Shown here: in pieces, positions 9,731 through 17,922 of the stretch
Layout of the letters: every line of letters starts with the position of its first letter
How positions within the stretch are numbered: position 1 is the stretch's first letter
NCBI RefSeq assembly: GCF_007988905.1
Contig: NZ_BJVA01000005.1
Span: forward strand, 62,001-126,000
DNA length: 64,000 nt
Reading direction: 5' to 3'
From: Gluconobacter kanchanaburiensis NBRC 103587
Lineage (GTDB): Bacteria; Pseudomonadota; Alphaproteobacteria; Acetobacterales; Acetobacteraceae
Program-made: the position numbers and the translations under genes
The notes under the pieces: model-generated
Database searches by the model: none
What the model saw: only the letters and a program-made list of their open reading frames with translations
What the model was told of the DNA's origin: nothing

Positions 9731-9800
9731 ATCATGGCTTAATGCCATAGATAATATTCATGGCATTAAGCCATGATCAGGATTGATGGCTTAATGCCAT
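9731..9800. repeat. Three-copy 15-bp palindromic element (two direct, one inverted)
   Basis: Copy A, ATGGCTTAATGCCAT, is at 9734–9748. Copy B is its exact inverse at 9760–9774, and copy C, identical to A, is at 9786–9800. A and B extend to 18 bp each (9731–9748 and 9760–9777) and form a perfect stem with an 11-nt loop. B and C form a perfect 15-bp stem with an 11-nt loop. The two hairpins exclude each other. Each copy is itself nearly palindromic (ATGGC…GCCAT), like a dimer binding site. Confidence 0.85.
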
Positions 9801-9875
9801 AACCTAAACAAAAAAAGATAGGTTTAGCGAATGAGATCCTGCCGCCAGATGGCGCAACGCTCGCAGAAAAGCCTA

Positions 9876-9890
9876 TTGGCGAAATGCCAT
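9876..9890. promoter_or_regulatory. Related palindrome, degenerate copy of the 15-bp element
   Basis: TTGGCGAAATGCCAT keeps the GGC…GCC half-sites and the A-rich centre of the three copies at 9734–9800, with changes in the left arm. It lies about 290 bp before the porin start. Confidence 0.45.
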
Positions 9891-10010
9891 TATACATAAA
9901 TCGCCAAAAACTGCGGATTTCAGCGCATTCAGGCCGGCGAGTGTCGGCGATTCGAAGCCTGAGTCCGGGCAAGTGGTCCAAACACATATTTGTCGCATAA
10001 GATATATTAT

Positions 10011-10024
10011 GCCAACTTATTGGC
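10011..10024. promoter_or_regulatory. Palindrome GCCAA-N4-TTGGC upstream of porin
   Basis: GCCAA at 10011–10015 and TTGGC at 10020–10024 form a perfect 5-bp inverted repeat around CTTA. The half-sites face the opposite way to those of the 15-bp elements. It could be an operator for the porin, about 155 bp before its start. Confidence 0.4.
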
Positions 10025-10176
10025 GTAAGCGGGGGATTCTCTGACGTTTTCGTGATAACACATCCTATTGTTGCGAAGAATGTCGCCATTCGCGCTAGGA
10101 AAAGCACTGTAGTCCATTTCGGCCGGTCGGTGCCTGCATTGCACTGACCGGCATATCCGCGGGAGCGGCTGTCCTT

Positions 10177-11814
10177 ATGCCATCTATGTCCTTGTGCCGA
10201 CTGAGTCTTCTGGGAAGCACATTCTGCATTGCTGCACTCTCCGTTATCCCGACTGTCGCACGAGCCGATGATTATACGGAACTTCTCGACATCCTCAGGG
10301 CCAAGGGCAGCCTGAGCCGTTCCGAGTACAACGTTCTGCTCGCCCACCATCAGCATCACGCGCACCCCTCTTTGCAGCGTGACGACGATGCTGCGTCTTC
10401 TTCCGCTCCTTCCCGGCATCGCAACCGCTACATGCGCTATGGACCTCAACATGAAGGGAGCAATCTCGAAGCGCCGCCTGATGTGACGACCATCGCTGCC
10501 GTTTCCGCCGCACGCCGGGCCGCCATGGAGGCCTCCGCTAGCGCACAGGATGCCCGCAACTCGTTGATGGAAGCGCGTCGGACCTATAACCCCGACAGCA
10601 TCGTGCGGGTAAAACCCTATGTCGCCGGCAAAGGCATTACTCTTCAGGCTGGCCAGATTGACATCAACATTTCCGGCTTCGTCAACGCTTACTATACCTA
10701 TAATAGCCCGAGCGGCGGCCGCCCTGTAGCAGGCGGCGTCTCGACCGGCAGCAGCGGCTTTGATTCCTCGTCCGTTCGTAACGGCCTGCTGCCGGGCGGT
10801 CTGATCCTCAAGCTGAATACGGTTCAGGACGGGATCAAGCTTGGTGCCGTCTTCGGAATGTATCCTGGCATCAACAACAACAATCCCAGCACCTTCAACG
10901 CCAATTCGGGCGGCAGTCCGGTGGGCCTCGGAACGGCCGGCCTCGATTTCCGTCAGGTTTACATGACCGCGGGCACGGACAAGTTCGGTACGGTCAAGCT
11001 GGGTCGCGATATCGCACTGTTTGCATCGGACGCCATCCTGAACGATGCCACACTTCTCAGCGTCGGAAGCACCGGTAGCAACGCTAATCCCGCCAACACC
11101 TCACTCGGTCGTATCGGCGTGGGTTATGTTTATACTGACTGGCTGCCGCAGATCACCTATATTTCACCGAGATGGAAGGGTTTTCAGGCTTCCGTCGGCG
11201 TCATGACACCGCTGGATGAATACAACTACGCTGGGGGTGGCCTGTCTGCGACCACGACGCAACACAGCTCCCCCATGCTTCAGGGCAAAGTCACGTATGA
11301 CGGGAACATCTACGGCTTCACAACACGGTTCTGGAGCAGCTTCCTCGTCCAGCACCAACAAAACCTGACCAGTTCCACACTCGGAAGCAGCAGCCGCAAA
11401 GGAACGACTGTCGAGGCTGGAGACGTGGGCGTGAAACTGTCGCGTGGTCCATTTGAAGGCGTGGCCTATTACTATTACGGCAGCGGACTAGGAACGACCG
11501 GCATTTTCTTCGACGGTGTCTCTCCGGACGGACGCAAACGTGCTTCTGAGGGATATTATGTTCAGGCGGCCTACAAAATTCTGCCAAAGCTCAAGGTTGT
11601 CGGTAGTTATGGTGTGAGCAATCTTTATCAGGCGCCAGGTGAAGACAATCCGTCTCTCGTGCGTCGCAACCAGTCGGAAGTCGGGGCAATCTATTACAAC
11701 GTGACGGACTGGTTCACGATCGTAGGTGAATATGCCCATACGGAATCGGATGCTCACAGTTTCGCGCATGAAAGCGACCACACCATGTCCGCTGGTGCGA
11801 TGATGACGTTCTGA
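10177..11814 (+). CDS. Outer-membrane porin with N-terminal coiled-coil-like segment
   Basis: This 545-residue protein starts with a signal peptide (hydrophobic run ending near VARADD at about residue 32). A polar, Ala-rich helical stretch follows (about 85–130, SAQDARNSLMEARRTY). The rest looks like a β-barrel: alternating polar and aromatic strands, many Gly, Asn and Tyr residues, and a terminal Phe (SAGAMMTF), the usual outer-membrane insertion signal. The N-terminal helix before a barrel recalls DcaP-like porins, but I do not claim a specific substrate. The ATG at 10177 has GGGAGCGG 8 nt upstream. It diverges from the POT transporter. Confidence 0.85.
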   Translation: MPSMSLCRLSLLGSTFCIAALSVIPTVARADDYTELLDILRAKGSLSRSEYNVLLAHHQHHAHPSLQRDDDAASSSAPSRHRNRYMRYGPQHEGSNLEAPPDVTTIAAVSAARRAAMEASASAQDARNSLMEARRTYNPDSIVRVKPYVAGKGITLQAGQIDINISGFVNAYYTYNSPSGGRPVAGGVSTGSSGFDSSSVRNGLLPGGLILKLNTVQDGIKLGAVFGMYPGINNNNPSTFNANSGGSPVGLGTAGLDFRQVYMTAGTDKFGTVKLGRDIALFASDAILNDATLLSVGSTGSNANPANTSLGRIGVGYVYTDWLPQITYISPRWKGFQASVGVMTPLDEYNYAGGGLSATTTQHSSPMLQGKVTYDGNIYGFTTRFWSSFLVQHQQNLTSSTLGSSSRKGTTVEAGDVGVKLSRGPFEGVAYYYYGSGLGTTGIFFDGVSPDGRKRASEGYYVQAAYKILPKLKVVGSYGVSNLYQAPGEDNPSLVRRNQSEVGAIYYNVTDWFTIVGEYAHTESDAHSFAHESDHTMSAGAMMTF

Positions 11815-11824
11815 TAGCGGCTCA

Positions 11825-11854
11825 GGTCAGACAGGCTTCTTATCCTGTCTGACC
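11825..11854 (+). terminator. Perfect 11-bp stem-loop after the porin gene
   Basis: GGTCAGACAGG (11825–11835) pairs with CCTGTCTGACC (11844–11854) around an 8-nt loop, just after the porin stop. It lacks a T-run, so it may end transcription weakly or protect the 3' end. It is also the 3' flank of the convergent MBL gene. Confidence 0.55.
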
Positions 11855-11872
11855 GACCAAACCTTATACGGA

Positions 11873-11893
11873 GGTCAGAAAACCATTCTGACC
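11873..11893. other. Second stem-loop between convergent genes
   Basis: GGTCAGAA (11873–11880) pairs with TTCTGACC (11886–11893) around a 5-nt loop. The GGTCAGA arm repeats that of the preceding hairpin, so the two may be duplicates. No T-run follows. Confidence 0.45.
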
Positions 11894-11942
11894 ACCCTTC
11901 CCGCCTCCATCGCGAAAAAGATACGTTTCCGCTGCCAGGTGT

Positions 11943-12734
11943 TTAGATCTGGAGAACCATTCCATCATACGCTGGCTCCACCCCAGCTGGCAGCGTCTGG
12001 CGCAGCGTCTGGTAATCCATTTCTGGTCCCATATGAGTCAGGATGACATGTTCTATGCCAAGCCGCTCACGCCACACCAAGACGCGTTCGAGCCATGCAT
12101 GGGCAGGATGGGGCTCATACTGGAAGCAGTCCACAATCCAGATGCTAACGCCTTCGAGCCGTAAGAGCGCCTCGTCCGACAGAGTCTCGACATCTGTGCT
12201 GTAAGCAAAATTTCCACATCGCACCCCCAGAGACGTGATCCGACCGTGACGCTGCTCAAAAATCCGCAGGTCTAGCCCTGGAAATGCGATCTCATCGCCT
12301 GCCTGCACGATCCGTTCATCGAAAACCGGCCGATAGAACTCCGGTCCCTTCCAGGGCGCGAAAGCGTAGGCATACCGCAGACGCAGTTCTTCGAGGACGT
12401 CATGCGTTGCCAGAAGCGGCAGGGGCGTTTCGATCACGCGGTTGATGGCCCGCAATTCGTCGAGACCACCGATATGGTCACTGTGCGGGTGGGTGTAGAG
12501 CACCGCATGAACATGGCTGAGACCGCAGGCCAGCATCTGATGTCGGAAGTCCGGTCCCGAGTCCACGAGAAGCCGGAAGCCACCCTCGCCTTCGATCACG
12601 ATCGAAGAGCGTGTGCGCCGGTTTCGCGGCTCGGCGGGGTCGCAGACACCCCAGATCCCCGTCTGCGCCCCCTCCTCGCCCCCGATCATCGGGACGCCAG
12701 CGGAGCCACCACATCCGAGGACCGTCACCTTCAT
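11943..12734 (-). CDS. MBL-fold metallohydrolase (PhnP-like)
   Basis: This 263-residue protein has the metallo-β-lactamase metal motif HPHSDHIGG (HxHxDH) and a further FAYSTDVE segment. The N-terminal VLGCGGSAGVPMIGG is typical of the PhnP-like cyclic phosphodiesterase subgroup. In alphaproteobacteria this gene often ends the tmk–holB–metG–tatD operon, as here. Its start overlaps the tatD stop by ATGA, which indicates translational coupling. The physiological substrate is unknown. A cyclic phosphate or other phosphodiester is the family expectation. Confidence 0.85.
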   Translation of the reverse strand: MKVTVLGCGGSAGVPMIGGEEGAQTGIWGVCDPAEPRNRRTRSSIVIEGEGGFRLLVDSGPDFRHQMLACGLSHVHAVLYTHPHSDHIGGLDELRAINRVIETPLPLLATHDVLEELRLRYAYAFAPWKGPEFYRPVFDERIVQAGDEIAFPGLDLRIFEQRHGRITSLGVRCGNFAYSTDVETLSDEALLRLEGVSIWIVDCFQYEPHPAHAWLERVLVWRERLGIEHVILTHMGPEMDYQTLRQTLPAGVEPAYDGMVLQI

Positions 12735-13516
12735 GCAGCGATCCTTGAGAACAGGCGGCGGGCATTTTCGGTCGTAATCCGGGTGATTTCCTCAAGAGAA
12801 ACCCCGCGCTCTTCTGCCAGACGTGCTGCCGTATGGGCAACATAACCGGGCGTGTTGGGCTTTCCGCGTTTCGGGACAGGTGCAAGATATGGGCTGTCTG
12901 TCTCGACCAGAAGACGATCTTCCGGGACCATCCTTGCAACCTCGCGGATTTCCTCGCATTTCGGGAAGGTCAGCAAGCCTGAAAAGCTGATATATCCCCC
13001 AAGTTCCAGAACCGCTTCTGCCAGTTTCGGACCAGATGCAAAGCAGTGGATCAGGAACGGAAATGCGCCGTTCGCGTGTTCTTCACGCAGAATGGCGATC
13101 ATGTCGTCATCGGCGTTACGGGTGTGAATGACGACTGGCAGCCCAGTCTGACGTGCGGCCGCGATATGGGTGCGGAACGCGGCATGCTGGGCCGGTTTGG
13201 CTTCATCTCCACTGTGGAAATAATCCAGTCCCGTCTCCCCGATCGCCACGACACAAGACGTTTCGGTCTTGGCAACCAGCTCCTCAACCGACGGCAGACG
13301 CTCCTCACCCGCATAATCCGGATGGATGCCGATCGCACACCAGATCCGCAGATCCGGCGTGTCATGCTGCGTCAGGGCGATCTGAGTGTCTGCTTTGGAA
13401 AACCGTGTCCCAATCGTGATCATTCCGGACAGACCCGCCTCCCGCGCCAGCTCGAAAGCGGGCGCGAGATCGTCGAGCTTATCCAGATGACAGTGCGTGT
13501 CGATCAGTCCCGTCAT
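12731..13516 (-). CDS. tatD: TatD-family metal-dependent DNase
   Basis: TatD-type hydrolases are TIM-barrel exonucleases or deoxyribonucleases linked to DNA repair. The 261-residue protein begins with the metal-binding DTHCHLDKL and contains GETGLDYF, the IHTRNADDD region and a LVETDSPYLAP segment, all of the YcfH/TatD type. The length is normal. It overlaps the metG stop and the MBL start by 4 bp each, so it is a middle gene of the operon. Despite its name this group does not take part in Tat export. Confidence 0.93.
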   Translation of the reverse strand: MTGLIDTHCHLDKLDDLAPAFELAREAGLSGMITIGTRFSKADTQIALTQHDTPDLRIWCAIGIHPDYAGEERLPSVEELVAKTETSCVVAIGETGLDYFHSGDEAKPAQHAAFRTHIAAARQTGLPVVIHTRNADDDMIAILREEHANGAFPFLIHCFASGPKLAEAVLELGGYISFSGLLTFPKCEEIREVARMVPEDRLLVETDSPYLAPVPKRGKPNTPGYVAHTAARLAEERGVSLEEITRITTENARRLFSRIAA

Positions 13517-15063
13517 GCCTCTTCCTCAACAAAGCGCGGGAATAGACCTTCCGGCTTGGGAAGTGTGCGACCAGCCGGGAGCGGCGTCTCAAGGGCCGCG
13601 AATGTCCTCTCGTCGTCCTGCACACCGAGTTGGGTGAGCATCTTGTCCATCGTGTTCGGCATGAAAGGCTGAAGCATGGTTGCGATGCCCCGGATCATGT
13701 CCACAAGAACGCGCAGCACATCGGCCATCCGCTCCGGATCGGTCTTCTTCAAAGCCCAGGGGGCCTGACGGTCGATATAGGAGTTGGCAGCGCGGATGAC
13801 CTTCCAGACCTCCTCCAGCGCATCGGTGATTGCCTTGCGCTCGATCTGCTCGGACATAATCGTCGGCAGCAGAGTCACCATAGCCAGCATGGCCTGATCG
13901 TCTTCGGTCAGTGCGCCGCGTTCGGGCAGAATGCCTCCCAGATTGCGGGCCACCTGACTCAACGTGCGCTGGCAGAGATTGCCGAGATCGTTCGCAAGCT
14001 CAACATTCGTGCGGGTGATCATGGAGCGGCGGCTGAAATTGGAATCACCGCCGAACGGCACTTCGCGCATCAGGAAGAAGCGCAACGCATCCAGACCGAA
14101 CTCGTCGGCCAGCGCCTTCGGATCAAGGACGTTGCCGAGAGACTTGCTCATCTTCTCGCCCTCGACCGTCCACCAGCCATGGGCAAAGACGCTCTTCGGC
14201 AGATCGATGCCAGCCGCCATCAGGAACGCAGGCCAGTATACGCAGTGGAAGCGAGCGATTTCCTTGCCCACGACATGCACATCCGCTGGCCAGAACTTCG
14301 CCCGCGGCTCGTTGAAGTCGGGATAGCCCACGGCCGTCAGGTAGTTCGCGAGCGCGTCAAACCACACATACATGACATGGTCCGGATCGTTCGGAACCGG
14401 TACACCCCATTTGAAGCTTGTGCGGCTGACAGACAGGTCACGCAGGCCCTGACGGACGAAGCTTTCGATTTCACGACGCGGTCCAACAGGGCCGATGAAG
14501 TCGGGATTATCTTCATACAGTTTCAGAAGCCGGTCCTGAAAATCGGACAGACGGAAAAAATAAGACGGCTCCTTGACGCGCTCCACTGGCGCACCGGACG
14601 GCGCAACGAACGATCCATCCGGCTTCTTGACCAGTTCGTCCTCGCCGATGAAGGCTTCATCGCGGGTAGAATACCAACCTTCATAGGCGCCCAGATAGAT
14701 ATGCCCGTTCGCCGCGACCTTCTCCCACAGCGCCTTGGCCGCGCCCTTGTGGCGCTCCTCTGTGGTGCGGATGAACTCGTCAGTCGAGATCGCCATGTCC
14801 TTCTGCATCTGGCGGAAGGAGGCCGAAACCTCGTCGGCGTAGGCCTGCGGGTCCATGCCCTTGGCGACGGCCGTCTGCTCGACCTTCTGGCCATGCTCGT
14901 CCGTCCCACTGACGAACAGAACCTCTTCGCCGTTCAGGCGATGAAAGCGGGCCAGAACGTCGGCCGCGATGGAGGTATAGGCATGCCCGATATGCGGAGC
15001 GCCGTTCACATAGAAGATCGGGGTCGTGATGGTGAAGCGCCGCGTCATGTCCACTCGTTTCAT
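13513..15063 (-). CDS. metG: Methionyl-tRNA synthetase
   Basis: This enzyme charges tRNA-Met. The class I signatures are present: PHIGHAYTS near the N-terminus and EKMSKSLGN near residue 305, followed by the helical anticodon-binding region. At 516 residues it is the short form without the C-terminal EMAP-like domain, and the insert after GWYSTRDEAF lacks the zinc cysteines of other subclasses. The start is either the ATG at 15063 (AGGG 5 nt upstream) or the ATG at 15048 (MTRRFTITTPIFY). It follows holB by 15 nt. Confidence 0.96.
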   Translation of the reverse strand: MKRVDMTRRFTITTPIFYVNGAPHIGHAYTSIAADVLARFHRLNGEEVLFVSGTDEHGQKVEQTAVAKGMDPQAYADEVSASFRQMQKDMAISTDEFIRTTEERHKGAAKALWEKVAANGHIYLGAYEGWYSTRDEAFIGEDELVKKPDGSFVAPSGAPVERVKEPSYFFRLSDFQDRLLKLYEDNPDFIGPVGPRREIESFVRQGLRDLSVSRTSFKWGVPVPNDPDHVMYVWFDALANYLTAVGYPDFNEPRAKFWPADVHVVGKEIARFHCVYWPAFLMAAGIDLPKSVFAHGWWTVEGEKMSKSLGNVLDPKALADEFGLDALRFFLMREVPFGGDSNFSRRSMITRTNVELANDLGNLCQRTLSQVARNLGGILPERGALTEDDQAMLAMVTLLPTIMSEQIERKAITDALEEVWKVIRAANSYIDRQAPWALKKTDPERMADVLRVLVDMIRGIATMLQPFMPNTMDKMLTQLGVQDDERTFAALETPLPAGRTLPKPEGLFPRFVEEEA

Positions 15064-15078
15064 AACGCCCTGACCATC

Positions 15079-16002
15079 TCAATTGCCGGAAGCAAGTTCC
15101 GCTGCCTGACGGATGGCCTGGGCCTTGTCCAGATTGAAGCCTTCGGTCTGGCGTCTCAGCGTATCCAGTTCGGAACACTGCCGCGCCGCCAGATCGGCCT
15201 TTGCAAGATCCCCATGTCGCGCTGCCGAGCGCGCACGGTCTGCCAGTCCCTCGCCTAGCAAATCGCAGAGCAATGCGAAACCTTCCGCTTCTTTTGCAAT
15301 ACGCTCGCTCAGGGGCATGGTTGCCGAAACACGCACCTGTCCGCCAAGGATTTCCGCCACAAATGACGCAATCACGCCGTCCCGGTCCTGCGAGAGAAAG
15401 AGTGCCCGGCCTGGCGATCCATGGGCCCGTGCCAGCACATCCGCAGAAACACCGGGCAGTGCGGCGCGCATATCCGCGTCGGACAGCGCGGACAAAGTGA
15501 GCATCCGGCACCGGCTGCGGATCGTGGGCAGGAGCGCGCCCGGAGAAGACGTCGTCAGGAGAAGGACACAGCGCGGAGGAGGCTCTTCAAGGATCTTGAG
15601 CAGCGCGTTGGCCGCGAACCGGTTCAGATATTCCGCCCCGTCCACGATCACCACACGCCAGCCGCCTTCGGTTGCCGTGTGATGCAGGAAGGTCTGGACC
15701 GGGCGCACATCCGCCGCAGTAATTTCCCCGCGCAGACGCCCTTTTTTTTCGTCCACGACCCGCGAAATTTCCAGCAAATCCCCATGTGTTCCGGCCGCAA
15801 TACGCCGTGCCTGCGACGATTCCGGATTTTCCGCATTCAGCAGCAGCCGGGCCAGACGGAAGGCCAGCGTCGCCTTGCCAATTCCTGCCGGGCCACAGAT
15901 CAGCCAGGCATGATGCAGCTTGCCACCGGCCAGGGCCTGCCGGAACGTCGCTTCCGCGTCGCCGTGACCATACAGCTCCAGAGTGTGGCGCGGATCGCTC
16001 AC
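15079..16002 (-). CDS. holB: DNA polymerase III delta' subunit
   Basis: Delta' is the rigid subunit of the clamp loader that opens the β clamp. The 307-residue protein has an AAA+ fold with a degenerate P-loop (GPAGIGKAT), a sensor-like region around EPPPRCVLLLTTSSP and an SRCRMLTL arginine-finger (SRC) motif. A C-terminal helical domain follows. The tmk–holB pair, with a 4-bp ATGA overlap, is the usual arrangement. Confidence 0.92.
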   Translation of the reverse strand: MSDPRHTLELYGHGDAEATFRQALAGGKLHHAWLICGPAGIGKATLAFRLARLLLNAENPESSQARRIAAGTHGDLLEISRVVDEKKGRLRGEITAADVRPVQTFLHHTATEGGWRVVIVDGAEYLNRFAANALLKILEEPPPRCVLLLTTSSPGALLPTIRSRCRMLTLSALSDADMRAALPGVSADVLARAHGSPGRALFLSQDRDGVIASFVAEILGGQVRVSATMPLSERIAKEAEGFALLCDLLGEGLADRARSAARHGDLAKADLAARQCSELDTLRRQTEGFNLDKAQAIRQAAELASGN

Positions 16003-16643
16003 ACGCCCTGAACCGCAAGACGAGCCTGAACAGCTTGCAGAAGCGCCGCACCGACGATCTCGGGTGTCTGGGCCGCGTCAATTCGCTTCACGCGCGCTGG
16101 GTCCGCTGACGCAATCGCGTCAAACCCGGCCAGAACGCGCTCGTGAAACGCTTCTGCCTGACCTTCGTAACGATCTGTCTGTCCACCACGGGCATTAAGG
16201 CGCTCACGCGCCTGCGTCCGGGGAAGCTCAAGCATCAATGTCAGATCGGGCTCGAAATCCACGAGTTTGCGCGCGCCGTTCAGGAATTTCAGAACATCCG
16301 GTGCACTCTGCCCGACGCCATAGCCTTGATAGGCAAACGTCGAATCATGAAAGCGGTCACACACCACGATCTCGCCCCGCTCAAGCGCCGGCAGAATGGC
16401 GTTATCGAGATGGTCCGACCGGGCGGCCATGTGCATCAGGATTTCCGCCCGCCAGGAGAGATCAACCTTTCCAAACAGCAGCAGGTTGCGGATTTCTTCC
16501 GCGCCCGGCGTGCCACCAGGCTCTCGCGTCAGCAGAACATTATGCCCTTGCGCACGCAGGGCCTCAGCAAGAAGGCGGGCCTGCGTGGATTTCCCCGCGC
16601 CCTCACCACCTTCCAGTGTGATAAACAGTCCTTTTCCAGCCAT
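15999..16643 (-). CDS. tmk: Thymidylate kinase
   Basis: Tmk phosphorylates dTMP to dTDP for DNA synthesis. It has the P-loop EGGEGAGKST, the TREPGGT segment that binds the nucleotide, and DRFHDSTFAYQGYG, which corresponds to the DRY-type motif. At 214 residues the length is typical. The reading frame extends to an ATG at 16664 inside dacC, but MAGKGLFITLEG fits the family N-terminus, so 16643 is chosen. Neither start has a well-spaced ribosome binding site. It lies 4 nt after dacC. Confidence 0.94.
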   Translation of the reverse strand: MAGKGLFITLEGGEGAGKSTQARLLAEALRAQGHNVLLTREPGGTPGAEEIRNLLLFGKVDLSWRAEILMHMAARSDHLDNAILPALERGEIVVCDRFHDSTFAYQGYGVGQSAPDVLKFLNGARKLVDFEPDLTLMLELPRTQARERLNARGGQTDRYEGQAEAFHERVLAGFDAIASADPARVKRIDAAQTPEIVGAALLQAVQARLAVQGV

Positions 16644-16647
16644 GTCC

Positions 16648-17922
16648 TTACTGCGCGGGACCATGACCCAGACGGGTCATGGCGCGAGCGACCAGTCCAA
16701 GCTTCGCAACCGATTCGCCAGCTTCAAGCGGCACGCGGATATCGGCCATGTTCGGCGCGGAAATCACCAGCGCTCCGCAAACCTGCCCCTTCGTTACGGG
16801 GGCAATCACCGGCGACGCATAATCCACGGCGATATGGGAGCGCTGCTGCCAGCCGACCGGCAGCGTCATGACGATATCCGCACCGGCGACCAACGACACC
16901 TGACGATGCTCGCCCATCCAGACCGGCGCGGAATCGACGACCTGTCCACGGCGGAACAGTGTAGCGTTCTCGAAATTGGCAAACGCCCAGGACATCAGGC
17001 GTTCGCCTTCATGCGCGCGCTCGTTGCTCGACGCAGTACCGTTGATGACGACGATCACACGGTTGCCGTTGCGCTTGGAACTGGCACAGAGGCCAAACCC
17101 GCCCGCATCGGTATGACCGGTCTTCAGACCATCTGCGAGGCCCTTGTCGACCAGCACGTTCCGGTTACCCTGACGGATGTGGTTGTAGGTGAACTCAAGT
17201 TCGCCGAAATAATGGTAATACTGCGGGAAATCGCGGATCAGATGCGAGGCGATTGTCGCGACATCGCGCGCAGTCATGAAGTGACCGTCCGCCGGCAGAC
17301 CCGTCACATTGGCGAAGTGCGAGTTCATCATGCCGAGCTTAGGCGCTTCCTCGTTCATCATCGCAACGAAGCGCTCTTCCGAACCCGCAATGCCTTCAGC
17401 CAGAACGATACAGGCGTCATTGCCGGACTGGATCAGCATACCCTGGATCAGGTCGGACACCAGAACGCTCTGGCCCAGCGGAACGAACATCTTGGAGCCC
17501 TGCGTACGCCAGGCTTTCTCACTGACCGGAAGGCTCTGCTCTAGGCGGATACGCCCTGTCGCCAGCATGCCGAACACGATATAGGCCGTCATCATCTTCG
17601 TCAGCGAAGATGGCGCCATACGCTCCTCGGAAGCCTTGTCGAGCAGAACAGCGCCCGTGTCGTAATCCAGGATATAGGCCCAGCGCGCCACGGTATCGAA
17701 TGGTCCGATCGGTGTGTTTGCCGGCGTACCGACAGGTGCGTCAGCCGCAGGAGCCGCAGCCGCTTTCGCAACATGGCCTGCATGACGGTGCGGGCGGGCA
17801 AACGCCTTCAGGGGTCCCGCAAAAGAAGCACAGGCTGCAATGCCTGCCACCCCACCGAAAAGAGAGCGTCTAGTCCGCACGTTCGTCCCCAGTTTCACGG
17901 CCTTCACACAACCGGCCATCAT
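16648..17922 (-). CDS. D-alanyl-D-alanine carboxypeptidase (PBP5/6-like), possible Tat signal
   Basis: This periplasmic enzyme trims the terminal D-Ala from peptidoglycan pentapeptides. All three active-site motifs are seen: SSLTK (SxxK, about residue 104), SGNDAC (SxN, about 163) and KTGHT (about 265). A PBP5-like C-terminal β domain follows. The N-terminus reads TRRSLFGG before a short Ala/Gly-rich hydrophobic run and FARP, which resembles a twin-arginine signal. An Ala/Pro-rich linker precedes the catalytic domain. The open frame reaches 18024 inside rlpA, but the ATG at 17922, overlapping the rlpA stop by ATGA, gives a sensible signal and 424 residues. Confidence 0.9.
   Translation of the reverse strand: MMAGCVKAVKLGTNVRTRRSLFGGVAGIAACASFAGPLKAFARPHRHAGHVAKAAAAPAADAPVGTPANTPIGPFDTVARWAYILDYDTGAVLLDKASEERMAPSSLTKMMTAYIVFGMLATGRIRLEQSLPVSEKAWRTQGSKMFVPLGQSVLVSDLIQGMLIQSGNDACIVLAEGIAGSEERFVAMMNEEAPKLGMMNSHFANVTGLPADGHFMTARDVATIASHLIRDFPQYYHYFGELEFTYNHIRQGNRNVLVDKGLADGLKTGHTDAGGFGLCASSKRNGNRVIVVINGTASSNERAHEGERLMSWAFANFENATLFRRGQVVDSAPVWMGEHRQVSLVAGADIVMTLPVGWQQRSHIAVDYASPVIAPVTKGQVCGALVISAPNMADIRVPLEAGESVAKLGLVARAMTRLGHGPAQ

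Larger units (their letters stand above)
9658..10176. promoter_or_regulatory. 519-bp divergent spacer between transporter and porin, palindrome cluster
   Basis: No coding sequence is supported here. The transporter-proximal third is AT-rich and holds three near-identical 15-bp palindromic elements (listed separately). Looser relatives built on GCC…GGC half-sites occur at 9844–9855, 9876–9890 and 10011–10024. AACCTA (9801–9806) and TAGGTT (9819–9824) form a further small hairpin around an A-rich loop. The porin ribosome binding site is GGGAGCGG at 10161–10168. I could not place a convincing -35/-10 pair. The layout suits a shared regulatory region bound by a dimeric repressor or activator. Confidence 0.6.

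Noticed and set aside
13630-15258. A 542-codon rightward frame over metG
   Set aside because: It lies antisense to metG, whose family motifs are complete. High GC in codon position three leaves few stops on the opposite strand, so such frames are expected.
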